Of a stretch of DNA of 49,706 nucleotides, positions 8,626 through 16,224 are shown piece after piece. The position numbers were made by a program, and so were the translations under genes. The stretch spans positions 2,523,933 through 2,573,638 of the forward strand of contig CP070716.1 of assembly GCA_020350425.1 (NCBI GenBank), written 5' to 3'. Within the stretch, counting starts at the first letter, position 1. The number at the start of each line of letters is the position of its first letter. This DNA comes from Gemmatimonadota bacterium. Lineage in GTDB: Bacteria; Gemmatimonadota; Gemmatimonadetes; Gemmatimonadales; GWC2-71-9. Below the pieces are notes generated by a model. That model was not told the DNA's origin and did no database searches. It was given only the letters and a program-made list of their open reading frames with translations.

Positions 8626-9063
8626 ATGAAGCGCATTACCCTACTCTGCTGCGCGGCGCTGCTGGTCGGCTGCGCTCCGGCCGACGAAGAGGCCGCGATG
8701 GAGACCGCCACGATTTCCCTCGCGGACGTCGCAGGGATGTGGCAGGCGCAGGCGCTGCCGGAAACGGGTGACAGCGCGCTCGTCACGTACGAAATGGTAG
8801 CGACGGAAAGTACCGAGGGCTGGACGGTCACGTTCCCCGGTAGAGCACCCCTTCCCGCACGGGTAGTTGCCGTCGAGGGGGACAGCATCGTCGTGGAGGT
8901 GGGCCCCTACGAGAGCCTTTTGCGTGATGGCCTGATGGTCTCCACCCGGACCGTGGCCCGCCTGCAGAACAACATTCTGGTGGGCACGTTCGTGGCACAC
9001 TATGAGGCTGCCGGGGCCGATTCGGTGCTGCGTGGCCGACTGCGGGGGATGCGCGTCGAGTAG
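8626..9063 (+). CDS. Lipoprotein of unknown function, 145 aa
   Basis: ATG 8626 follows AGAAGGAGAG. The signal peptide ends in the lipobox LVGC, so the mature protein is lipid-anchored at Cys16. The rest is beta-rich and mildly acidic, with no Cys and no recognised domain. Segments such as GMWQAQALPETGDSAL and VGTFVAHYE resemble small periplasmic lipocalin-like or beta-barrel proteins, but that is an impression only. A strong hairpin follows its stop. Confidence 0.8.
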   Translation: MKRITLLCCAALLVGCAPADEEAAMETATISLADVAGMWQAQALPETGDSALVTYEMVATESTEGWTVTFPGRAPLPARVVAVEGDSIVVEVGPYESLLRDGLMVSTRTVARLQNNILVGTFVAHYEAAGADSVLRGRLRGMRVE

Positions 9064-9085
9064 CCAGGGGGGTGGAAGCGGGAGA

Positions 9086-9115
9086 GGCCCCGAGCGCTAC
9101 GCGGCGCTCGGGGCC
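9086..9115. terminator. Perfect 12-bp hairpin between convergent genes
   Basis: GGCCCCGAGCGC (9086-9097) and its exact complement (9104-9115) flank a 6-nt loop. It lies 22 nt after the lipoprotein stop and 11 nt before the stop of the converging hydrolase, so it likely terminates both. No T-tract. Confidence 0.65.
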
Positions 9116-9126
9116 CCGCACGCACC

Positions 9127-10950
9127 CTAGTTCGGCGGTCTCGCTCCCTGCCGAATCCGCGCGATCATCTCGGTTGCGTTCGTGTTGTTCGGGTTCAGCT
9201 CCAGTGAGCGCTCGTAGCACCGGATCGCCTCGTCATCGTGGCCCAGCGCCATGTGCGCCTCACCGAGGCTGTCCCACGCGTTGAACGCCTCCGGAAACGC
9301 GCGCGTGTTGAAGTCGAACACCGCCAGGGCCTGATCGGCTCTCTCGGTCCCCAGCAGCGCGTATCCCACGGCGTTGATCTCTAATTCAACGCGACGTGGA
9401 TCGCCGCGCTCCACGAGCTCCTGCACCTCATGCTCGGCGGCCGTCGGGTCGCCGCCGAGCAGGGCGACCATGGCCCGCCCCACGCCGACCTCCATACTCT
9501 CGTCACCTTCGACCAGCGCCAGCATCCGTGCGGCCCGCTCGCTCTCGCCGTCGCTCGCGGTGTGGACCGCGGCCGCCACGACGGTGCTCACGTCTGCGAT
9601 CCCCGCGACGGCGCCGGCGCCGTCGCGCACCGTCACGTAGCGCTCGCGACTGTCTTCCTGGTGCAGCGTCCCGTCATCCTGGAGGTAGAACCTGAAAGTG
9701 CCTCGCGTCGGCGCGTAGCCTACCAGGTGCCCGTCATCGGCCGTGATGGTCACGGTCATGCGCGAGGGCAGCCCGAGCGGTGCCGGCGGATAGTCCCACT
9801 CACCAACGAACTCGGTCAGGCGGTCGTCCGACGCCCGTGTGACCATCGGATCGGCATCGACCTCGAGGGGCACGAGCTGTGGGTCAGCGGCCGGCGCGCC
9901 CGTCCGCGCCTCGAGCACCTGCTCCACGAGGTCGAGCAGCTGCCCCATCGGCGTCCCCTCGCCCTGATACGTGTTGGCCCGGTTCACGATCACCATGTCG
10001 ATCTTGGGGAGCACCGCGATCATCTGGTTGCCCACGCCCAGCGCGGCGAACATCCCGTACTGCTCGAAGCGGCGCTCGCGCAAGACCCACCACATGAAGC
10101 CGTAGCCCATCACGTCGTTGTCGATCGAATACAGCGCGGAGCTGCGGCGCACCCAGTGCTCGGACAGGATCCGCTGGTCGTCCCACACGCCGAGGCGGGC
10201 GAACAGCAAGCCGAACCGGGCGGCGTCGCGCGCCGACAGGCGGAACGGGTACGCGGGGTACTTCGACTTGTCGAGCTCGTAGTGGTAGTAGCCGTCCGAG
10301 ACGCGCCAGTCCTCCATCCGAAGCGGCTGCCCGAAGTACTCGTCGAACGCATCGAACACGTCGGCGCCGGTCTCCTGCTTGAGGATGGTGGCCAGCGTGT
10401 TGAAGTCCCAGTTGTTGTAGGCGAAATAGCGGCCCGGACCCTCGCTGCCGCGGGGGCGTGAGTCGGTGCGCCCCGCGTAGGCGGCCGGATGGAACACCCC
10501 GGAGCGGGCCTTGAGGAGATCGAGAATGCGAGCCTGTTTCTCGGATTCCAACAGCGGGTCGGGATCGTCGTCGATGCCGAGATCGGCCAGGGTCTTGTTG
10601 AGTTCGATCTCGCCACGGTCCCAGTAGATGCCGTACAGCGCCGAGAGGAAGCTCTTGCGCACCGAGTGGCACATGAACCGCCGTGCGACGTCGCCCCAGG
10701 CGGCCACCACCGCGCCATCGGCGATCACCATGAACGCCGAGGACGGGACGTCTTCCCACGTCTCCCGCGCCGCGGCGAGCTGCGCGGCGTCGAAGCCGGC
10801 CTGCCCGACGTCGGCGTAGCGCATCCACTGCTCGCCGGGAACACGATCGCCCGCAGACTGCCCGAGGCTCGCTCGAGGCACCGCCAGGATGGCACCGAGG
10901 GCCAGTACGAGAACGGCCGCCCGTCGCATCAGCTCACTCTTGTGTCGCAT
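9127..10950 (-). CDS. Beta-lactamase-type serine hydrolase with C-terminal TPR tail
   Basis: 607 aa; ATG 10950 is chosen for its GGGAGG ribosome site and the signal peptide that follows. The catalytic domain carries S96-V-R-K99 as the SxxK motif and AYNNWD as the YxN motif. The third motif is not obvious; the matching region reads GVGNQMIAVLP. After residue ~430 comes a non-catalytic region with a beta part and then TPR repeats, ending DSLGEAHMALGHDDEAI and LELNPNN. TPR-tailed members of this fold recur in this type of bacterium. Exported; substrate unknown. Its tail is similar to the orphan fragment at 36181-36420. Confidence 0.87.
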   Translation of the reverse strand: MRHKSELMRRAAVLVLALGAILAVPRASLGQSAGDRVPGEQWMRYADVGQAGFDAAQLAAARETWEDVPSSAFMVIADGAVVAAWGDVARRFMCHSVRKSFLSALYGIYWDRGEIELNKTLADLGIDDDPDPLLESEKQARILDLLKARSGVFHPAAYAGRTDSRPRGSEGPGRYFAYNNWDFNTLATILKQETGADVFDAFDEYFGQPLRMEDWRVSDGYYHYELDKSKYPAYPFRLSARDAARFGLLFARLGVWDDQRILSEHWVRRSSALYSIDNDVMGYGFMWWVLRERRFEQYGMFAALGVGNQMIAVLPKIDMVIVNRANTYQGEGTPMGQLLDLVEQVLEARTGAPAADPQLVPLEVDADPMVTRASDDRLTEFVGEWDYPPAPLGLPSRMTVTITADDGHLVGYAPTRGTFRFYLQDDGTLHQEDSRERYVTVRDGAGAVAGIADVSTVVAAAVHTASDGESERAARMLALVEGDESMEVGVGRAMVALLGGDPTAAEHEVQELVERGDPRRVELEINAVGYALLGTERADQALAVFDFNTRAFPEAFNAWDSLGEAHMALGHDDEAIRCYERSLELNPNNTNATEMIARIRQGARPPN

Positions 10951-11098
10951 GACCTGCCTCCCTGGGCTGCTGGTTGCGAATCGCGTTTCCATAGAACCTA
11001 CCGAGCTGGCCGCCAGCGGCCAGCGCTCAAAACCTCTACGGTATTGGGGCGGCATCTGGTTTCCGGCCCGCGCCCCTTTCGGGATCGTGCCGACCGGC

Positions 11099-11104
11099 TA
11101 TATT
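11099..11104 (+). promoter_or_regulatory. TATATT, candidate -10 for the lipoprotein-desaturase pair
   Basis: TATATT matches five of six bases of the consensus and would start a transcript near 11111, 24 nt before the GTG at 11135. A poor -35 (TTTCGG) lies 16 bp upstream. Confidence 0.45.
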
Positions 11105-11134
11105 CGCCGATGTGTCGAGCGCTGACGAGGCCCC

Positions 11135-11419
11135 GTGCGTCGGTTAACCCTCCTCCCCCCGCTCCTGCTGGCCGCTCTCGTTGGATGTGGTGGCTCGGTC
11201 CAAAACGACCAGGCCCTGCATCCGGAGCGGTGCCAAGGAGGGTGGGTTGTCGAGATCACGAACCGAACCCGTTACCGGGCCGATGTCTTCGAGTGGAAGA
11301 GACAGCTCGGGGAAATCGGGCCGGGCGAGACGGGCACCTTTTTCGTCGCGGACCTGGGTAGCGTCAGCGTGCTGTCGATGGACCGTGACGCCATCTTCGT
11401 GAGTTCTTCGTGCCGCTGA
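11135..11419 (+). CDS. Small lipoprotein, 94 aa
   Basis: GTG start at 11135 with GAGG a few bases upstream. The signal peptide ends in LVGC, a good lipobox. The mature part (about 75 aa) has two further Cys residues, near HPERCQGG and at the very C-terminus SSSCR, which could form a disulfide. It looks like a compact beta sandwich. No family recognised. Its 3' end overlaps the desaturase start by 10 bp, so the two genes are coupled. Confidence 0.72.
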   Translation: MRRLTLLPPLLLAALVGCGGSVQNDQALHPERCQGGWVVEITNRTRYRADVFEWKRQLGEIGPGETGTFFVADLGSVSVLSMDRDAIFVSSSCR

Positions 11420-12441
11420 GGCCGCGAGCCGGTCAACGCGATTTCGTACACTCGGATGCACCGGAGCCGCACCGCGCCCGCACCAAGGCGCTGCTGCGAA
11501 CTCACCCGGAAATCAGGAAGCTCATAGGACCCAACCCCACGACGTTCCTCTGGATCACGGGGATCGTGGCGCTCCAGGTCGCCCTCGCCTTCTTGGTGCG
11601 CGACCGCTCGTGGTGGCTGGTGGTGGGCCTGGCATATACCGTGGGGGCGTTCGCCAACCACTCGCTGTTCGTGCTGATCCACGAGGCGGCACACCGGCTG
11701 GTGTTCAAGCGGAAGTTCCCCAACATGGTGGCCGGCCTCATTGCGAACCTGCCGCTCTTCTTTCCGAGCGCCGTCGCGTTCAAGAAGTATCACCTCAAGC
11801 ACCACGCCTTCCAGGGCGTGTACGAGCTCGACGCGGACGTGCCCTACCACTGGGAGGCACGGCTCATCGGGCGCTCGTTCGTCGGCAAGGCGCTGTGGCT
11901 GCTGATCTATCCCGTTTTCCAGGCCCTGCGGCCGTTGCGGCTCAAGGAGATCGAGCTGGTGGACGCGTGGAGCGTCACGAATCTCCTGATGCAGGTCGGC
12001 TTCGATCTCGCGCTGCTGCTGCTGTGGGGTCCCAAGGCGCTGGTCTACGCAGCGCTCTCCTTCTTCTTCTCGATCGGCCTCCACCCGCTCGGGGCGCGCT
12101 GGGTGCAGCGCCATTACCTAACGGGCAACGGCGGGCAGGAGACATTCAGCTATTACGGGCCGCTCAACCGGCTCGCCTTCAACGTCGGCTACCACAACGA
12201 GCACCACGACTTCCCGTCGGTCGCCTGGAACCGCCTCCCCCAGATCAAGGCCATCGCTCCCGAGGCCTACGAGCACCTCCACTACCACACCTCCTGGACG
12301 CGCCTCCTGTTCCGCTTCCTGTTCGACAAGAACCTCACGCTGTACTCGCGCATGGTGCGCGACGAGCGCGGCGGGGTGAAGCTGAACGACGAAGTGAAGC
12401 CCGACGTCGAGCTGCAAGGAGCGGTTCCGGCGCAAGGCTAG
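11410..12441 (+). CDS. Fatty acid desaturase of the sphingolipid delta-4 (DEGS) type
   Basis: 343 aa integral membrane desaturase. The three His boxes are HEAAH (91-95), HLKHH (128-132) and HNEHH (262-266), which bind the di-iron centre. The similarity to eukaryotic dihydroceramide desaturase is extensive rather than limited to the boxes: the N-terminal block DFVHSDAPEPHRARTK and HPEIRKLIGPNP corresponds to its lipid-desaturase N-domain, and the blocks ANLPLFFPS, SYYGPLNRLAFNVGY and NEHHDFPSVAWNRLP match equivalent stretches. I infer that it desaturates a long-chain base or ceramide-like lipid in the membrane. GTG start 11410 is kept because the family N-domain begins at residue 11; the ribosome site is weak, consistent with coupling to the upstream lipoprotein. 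Confidence 0.88.
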   Translation: MPLRPRAGQRDFVHSDAPEPHRARTKALLRTHPEIRKLIGPNPTTFLWITGIVALQVALAFLVRDRSWWLVVGLAYTVGAFANHSLFVLIHEAAHRLVFKRKFPNMVAGLIANLPLFFPSAVAFKKYHLKHHAFQGVYELDADVPYHWEARLIGRSFVGKALWLLIYPVFQALRPLRLKEIELVDAWSVTNLLMQVGFDLALLLLWGPKALVYAALSFFFSIGLHPLGARWVQRHYLTGNGGQETFSYYGPLNRLAFNVGYHNEHHDFPSVAWNRLPQIKAIAPEAYEHLHYHTSWTRLLFRFLFDKNLTLYSRMVRDERGGVKLNDEVKPDVELQGAVPAQG

Positions 12442-12577
12442 AGTCGCCGGGGTGTTCAAATCGAAACGCCCCGAGCGCCACAGCGACGCCCTCCATATCT
12501 CCGCAACCGTCGGCGCACCGAGGACGTTATGCTAATGCAGGAGGGTCGCCGCGGTTTCAGCCCAATCGGAGGTGACC

Positions 12578-12946
12578 ATGCGACAGTGGCTCGGAGTGTG
12601 TATCGGCGTCCTTGCCGCGGGCTGCATCAACACGAGCGTACAGCTCTTGGATCATGCGGTACGCCCGGCTCGATCGCCCGATTCGGTGCAAGTACTTCTC
12701 GAGAAGCCCCCCCAACCGCACACGGTCATTGCTGTCATCGAATCGAAGGGTGAGTCGGCCTTCGACAGCTTCGACGATCTACGCGACGCAATGATCGCCG
12801 AGGCGGCGAAGCTCGGCGGCGAGGCCGTGATTCTGGGGCCGGAATCCACCAAGACATCCTTCATCATCACCGCCACCGCGATGATCAAGTCCGACAGGCG
12901 GAGCATGACCGGTGAGGTGATCGTGTACGGCGCAACAACGCCCTAG
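12578..12946 (+). CDS. Small lipoprotein, 122 aa
   Basis: ATG 12578 has GGAGG 5 nt upstream; a GTG two codons earlier is less likely. The signal peptide ends LAAGC. The mature part contains VIAVIESKGESAFDS and a helix DAMIAEAAKLGGEAVILGP, a pattern seen in small periplasmic proteins of the YbjQ/DUF4156-like group, so a small alpha/beta fold is likely. No catalytic residues stand out. It converges closely on the GIY-YIG-like gene, with 4 bp between stops. Confidence 0.75.
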   Translation: MRQWLGVCIGVLAAGCINTSVQLLDHAVRPARSPDSVQVLLEKPPQPHTVIAVIESKGESAFDSFDDLRDAMIAEAAKLGGEAVILGPESTKTSFIITATAMIKSDRRSMTGEVIVYGATTP

Positions 12947-12950
12947 GGCG

Positions 12951-13283
12951 TCACGCCTGCCAGACGGCATACCCTTCGGATCGCAGGCGCTTGGCGAGGC
13001 GTTGCTCTTGGGCGGCCGCCTCCTTGTACGTCATGGGGTTCAGGTGCTCGAAGTGCTTGGGCAGCAGCCGCACGCCGTACCGGTAGACGTAACTGTTGGA
13101 CTTGTAGCCCCGCTGATGGTCGATGAATCGCTCCGCGGGTGACTTGCCCGTCATCCCCACGTACACGCACGGCTTCACAGGGTCGTGGTCGGGGTTCGCG
13201 TCGCGGAACCGCCTGTGCTGCAGCACTTCTCTGTCGAGCAGCACGACGTAGACGTTGTGATGGGGGGCCGCGCCCTTTCGCAT
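12951..13283 (-). CDS. GIY-YIG-like small protein
   Basis: 110 aa from ATG 13283. The pattern VYVVLL ... CVYVGMTGKSPAERFIDHQRG matches the first strands and helix of the GIY-YIG nuclease fold, with VYV in place of GIY and VYVG in place of YIG; Arg in ERF fits the catalytic arginine position. The C-terminal helix EAAAQEQRLAKRLRSEGY has the glutamate expected in the fold. No other domain is attached, so it may be a stand-alone nuclease or a degenerate member. TATATT lies 5 nt before the ATG, which suggests a nearly leaderless transcript. Confidence 0.68.
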   Translation of the reverse strand: MRKGAAPHHNVYVVLLDREVLQHRRFRDANPDHDPVKPCVYVGMTGKSPAERFIDHQRGYKSNSYVYRYGVRLLPKHFEHLNPMTYKEAAAQEQRLAKRLRSEGYAVWQA

Positions 13284-13383
13284 GACGGAATATATGGTTC
13301 CCCACACCGATGAGATGCCGCTGCTCGGGCAGCCAACGAACCGGCCGTACACGCAGCATCTGGCCCTCCCTCAACGGGCGGGA

Positions 13384-13389
13384 TAGCTT
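13384..13389 (+). promoter_or_regulatory. TAGCTT, candidate -10 of the radical SAM gene
   Basis: TAGCTT ends 7 nt before ATG 13397, so a transcript from it would be leaderless. The start lacks a Shine-Dalgarno sequence, which agrees. Confidence 0.4.
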
Positions 13390-13396
13390 GAATTCA

Positions 13397-15268
13397 ATGA
13401 GGCTGCTGCTCGTCAATCCGAAATCGCCCGAGAGCTTCTGGAGCTTCAAGTGGGCCGTTGACGTGGTCCTCCCCCACAAGCGGGCGCTCAATCCGCCGCT
13501 CGGGCTGGCCACACTGGCGGCGCTGTGCCCGGAACACTGGGAGGTCTCGATCGTCGACGAGAACATCGAGCCCATCCCGCTCGACCCGCGAGCCGACCTC
13601 ATCGGGATCTGCGGCATGGGGGTGCAGTTCGCGCGACAGCGGGAGCTCCTGACGTACTACAGGAGCAAGGGGTACTACGTCGTCGCCGGAGGCAGCTACG
13701 CGTCGCTCTGTCCCGAGCTGTACGCCTCATTGGCGGACACCGTCGTAGCGGGTGAGGCGGAGTACATCTGGAGGGAATTCTGCAGGGACATCGCATCGGG
13801 CCAGGCCAAACGGCTGTATCAGGAGCGGGGTACCGTTTCCCTCACAGACTCGCCTGTTCCGCGCTTCGACCTCCTGGACCTGCCGAAGTACCAAACGGTG
13901 AGTCTCCAGTTCTCGCGCGGTTGCCCGTTCCGCTGCGAGTTCTGCGACATCATCGTCATGTTCGGCCGGCGGCCCCGCACCAAGCCTATCGAACAGGTGG
14001 GCAGGGAGCTGGACGTGCTGCGCGCTCGAAACGTGCGCAATGCGTTCTTCGTGGACGACAACTTCATCGGAAACAAGCCGGCCGCCAAGGAGCTGCTGAA
14101 GTTTCTCGCTGATTACCAGCGTGTCCACGACTATCAGTTCCGGTTCGGGACAGAGGCGTCCATCAACCTGGCGCACGACGATGAGCTGCTCGAGCTGTTT
14201 CGCCAGGCGAGCTTCGCATGGGTGTTCATCGGCATCGAGTCGCCCGACGCGGACAGCTTGAAGGAGACGAGGAAGTACCAAAACGTGCGCCGCGACTTGC
14301 TCTCCTCGGTGCGGCACATCTACTCCCATGGCGTCGAAGTGCTCGGTGGCTTCATCGTCGGTTTCGACAACGACACGGTCGACACATTCGACCGGCAGTA
14401 TGAGTTCATCATGCAGTCGGGCATCCAAACGGCGATGCTCGGGCTCCTGACGGCGCTGCCCAAGACCCCGCTCTACGAACGCCTCCAGGAGGAGGGAAGG
14501 CTCATTGCCGGCGCGAGCGACGTGGAGAATACGCGGCTCGCCACGAACTTCATTCCCAAGCGGATGGGTTACGACGAGTTGATTTCCGGGTACCGGAGGC
14601 TACTCCGTCGACTGGTGCGCTACGACAACATCGCAAGTCGCATTAGGAACAAGTTCCGGTATCTCAAACATCCGCTTGGCGGCCGCGACTGGTCGTGGGT
14701 GGAGCGGTTGCAGATGCTGGGAAGGATCGTCGTCCACGGGTTGATGCGGGGCGGCGTTGCGCGGTTCTTCCATTTCTTTCGGTCGATCCCGTTCTCGCGG
14801 CCGAGACTCATTCCGCTGGCGATGCAGGATTGGGTCGTGGGAATGTCGATGCGGGATTATGTGAATCGCTACTTCGTGGAAGTGGCGAACAAGGTGAAGC
14901 GGCCGGAGGTGAGCTACTTCAGGTCGATCGAGAAGGCCTTTCGGCGTTACGTGCGCCAGGGGGCCTTGAAGGTCTCCCTCGATGAGGTCATGAACGCCGG
15001 CGCCAACCTGTCGCTGTCCATGCGGGCGGGCCTCGACCGCAAGTTCTTCGCACGCGCGGCCCGCCAGCTCGAAACTGTGCTCACAGACACGACTTCGTCC
15101 GTCACCCTCCAGATCGAGGAGCTTCAGGCAGCCCAGCGGCGCCACCTGCAGCGCATGCTCGAGCGGCTCTCCCGGTACGGCGATCGGCTGTACATCAGCG
15201 CACGCGAGGAGCTGAGGGAGATGATCGAGATCGACTGGTCGGTGTTCAGGCTCGTGCCAGTGTCCTAG
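13397..15268 (+). CDS. B12-binding radical SAM protein, HpnP/DUF4070-like
   Basis: 623 aa. Residues ~1-140 form a cobalamin-binding domain (the family block PESFWSFK, then NPPLGLATLAAL). The radical SAM cluster motif is C176-PFR-C180-EF-C183, followed by FVDDNFIGN and GGFIVGFD. A DUF4070-like part follows. This layout matches the class B methyltransferase group that includes the hopanoid C-2 methylase HpnP, but many relatives have other substrates, so I give no symbol. After ~residue 430 there is a long basic, helical extension including a coiled-coil-like stretch (LETVLTDTTSS ... EELQAAQRRHLQRMLERLS), longer than usual. I see no hopanoid genes nearby. Confidence 0.85.
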   Translation: MRLLLVNPKSPESFWSFKWAVDVVLPHKRALNPPLGLATLAALCPEHWEVSIVDENIEPIPLDPRADLIGICGMGVQFARQRELLTYYRSKGYYVVAGGSYASLCPELYASLADTVVAGEAEYIWREFCRDIASGQAKRLYQERGTVSLTDSPVPRFDLLDLPKYQTVSLQFSRGCPFRCEFCDIIVMFGRRPRTKPIEQVGRELDVLRARNVRNAFFVDDNFIGNKPAAKELLKFLADYQRVHDYQFRFGTEASINLAHDDELLELFRQASFAWVFIGIESPDADSLKETRKYQNVRRDLLSSVRHIYSHGVEVLGGFIVGFDNDTVDTFDRQYEFIMQSGIQTAMLGLLTALPKTPLYERLQEEGRLIAGASDVENTRLATNFIPKRMGYDELISGYRRLLRRLVRYDNIASRIRNKFRYLKHPLGGRDWSWVERLQMLGRIVVHGLMRGGVARFFHFFRSIPFSRPRLIPLAMQDWVVGMSMRDYVNRYFVEVANKVKRPEVSYFRSIEKAFRRYVRQGALKVSLDEVMNAGANLSLSMRAGLDRKFFARAARQLETVLTDTTSSVTLQIEELQAAQRRHLQRMLERLSRYGDRLYISAREELREMIEIDWSVFRLVPVS

Positions 15269-15285
15269 GCGCGTGGCGCGGGCGC

Positions 15286-15525
15286 CTACGTCGCGGGATC
15301 GACCTTCCGCTTCGCCTTTCCGTCCACGACTCGCCGGCCAAACGCCAGGCAACGCGCGACGGCGACTTCCTTGGTGGGGTAGGTGTTGGGTGCGCGGCAG
15401 CGCCGGGCGTCGCCGTCGCTGCCCGTTGGGGTGAGACGCACTTCGAGAGTCCAGCCGTGCGGGTCGTCGTTGAGCCTCGTGGTGGGCTCGATCACATATC
15501 CGTTGTACTCGATGCGATTGGTCAT
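15286..15525 (-). CDS. 79-aa hypothetical protein, paralogue A
   Basis: ATG 15525 with GGAGGA upstream. The sequence aligns with the 79-aa product at 15825-16064: both have YxG(Y/W)xIxP near the start, a WTL strand, then a (Y/F)PT..A motif and a CxAFGRR(V/I)(V/I)DG end. This looks like a small two-strand plus helix module. Function unknown. It is the last gene of a three-gene minus-strand cluster. Confidence 0.75.
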   Translation of the reverse strand: MTNRIEYNGYVIEPTTRLNDDPHGWTLEVRLTPTGSDGDARRCRAPNTYPTKEVAVARCLAFGRRVVDGKAKRKVDPAT

Positions 15526-15570
15526 TGTCCTCCTGGGCTGGTGTCGTTGACTTTCCGCGCCTCGCCGCCG

Positions 15571-15828
15571 TCAGTCGCGGTTTGCCGTGCTCGCCGGGAA
15601 CGCGTGCTCGTCGAGCCACGCCGTAAACGCCAGGTCGAGCTCCGCCTCATCCCGGCCGGGGTAGAACGGCATGACCTCCCAGCGTTTGCCGGAGCTCATC
15701 AGCCACCACGCGGGCCCCGTGGCCGGCCGCCCCTGTTTCGGGTTGGCGGGCACGCCGTCGTACGAGACGAAATGAAACTCGCGCCCGCGGTAGTGCAGCC
15801 GCCGCTGCTCGACGAGGGCCCGGCTCAC
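15571..15828 (-). CDS. 85-aa hypothetical protein
   Basis: GTG start at 15828 overlaps the stop of the upstream paralogue gene (GTGA) and has GGAGG upstream, so translation is coupled. The product is rich in Trp, Tyr and Arg (YRGREFHFVSYDG, GPAWWLMSSGKRWEVMPF, then a helix DEAELDLAFTAWLDEHAF). No family recognised. Soluble, no signal. Confidence 0.72.
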   Translation of the reverse strand: MSRALVEQRRLHYRGREFHFVSYDGVPANPKQGRPATGPAWWLMSSGKRWEVMPFYPGRDEAELDLAFTAWLDEHAFPASTANRD

Positions 15829-16064
15829 AGCAGGTCCTCCAGCGAACAGTACGGCTCACGGCCGTCGATGATGCGCCGGCCGAACGCGTGACACCCGCGA
15901 ATCGCCGCCTGCTCCGTGGGGAACTTCGTGGGCCCGCTGAACGCGCGCCGCTTCGTGCGATATGCGATCACGAGATCAAGCGTCCACTGGCGGCTGCCGC
16001 GAATCTCGAACGTGCGAGGGGTAATGGTCCATCCGCGATAGATGAGAGAGTTCAGCGGAGGCAT
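15825..16064 (-). CDS. 79-aa hypothetical protein, paralogue B
   Basis: ATG 16064 is chosen for its GGAGGAAG; the open frame runs further upstream but across a hairpin. It is a paralogue of the 15286-15525 product with the same length, sharing YRGWTITP, QWTL, FPTEQAA and CHAFGRRIIDG. It is the first gene of the cluster. Function unknown. Confidence 0.75.
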   Translation of the reverse strand: MPPLNSLIYRGWTITPRTFEIRGSRQWTLDLVIAYRTKRRAFSGPTKFPTEQAAIRGCHAFGRRIIDGREPYCSLEDLL

Positions 16065-16089
16065 CGCGGGACTTCCTCCCGAAAATAGA

Positions 16090-16124
16090 AAAGGCGGGAC
16101 AGCGCTGCGGCGCGTTCCCGCCTT
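16090..16124 (-). terminator. Intrinsic terminator after the membrane hydrolase-like gene
   Basis: On the minus strand an AAGGCGGGA / TCCCGCCTT stem is followed by TTTTCTATTTTC, a proper T-rich tail. It lies about 100 nt past the stop at 16225 and before the small-gene cluster, so it should separate the two transcripts. Confidence 0.7.
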
Positions 16125-16224
16125 CGCATGGTTGCCCATCGAGCGATAACCTGCATCGCCCGTGTATGAATCCTAGTCGGTCGGAGTCACTAAGTCAAAC
16201 ACGCTGAAAGTGTTGCGTCGCGCC

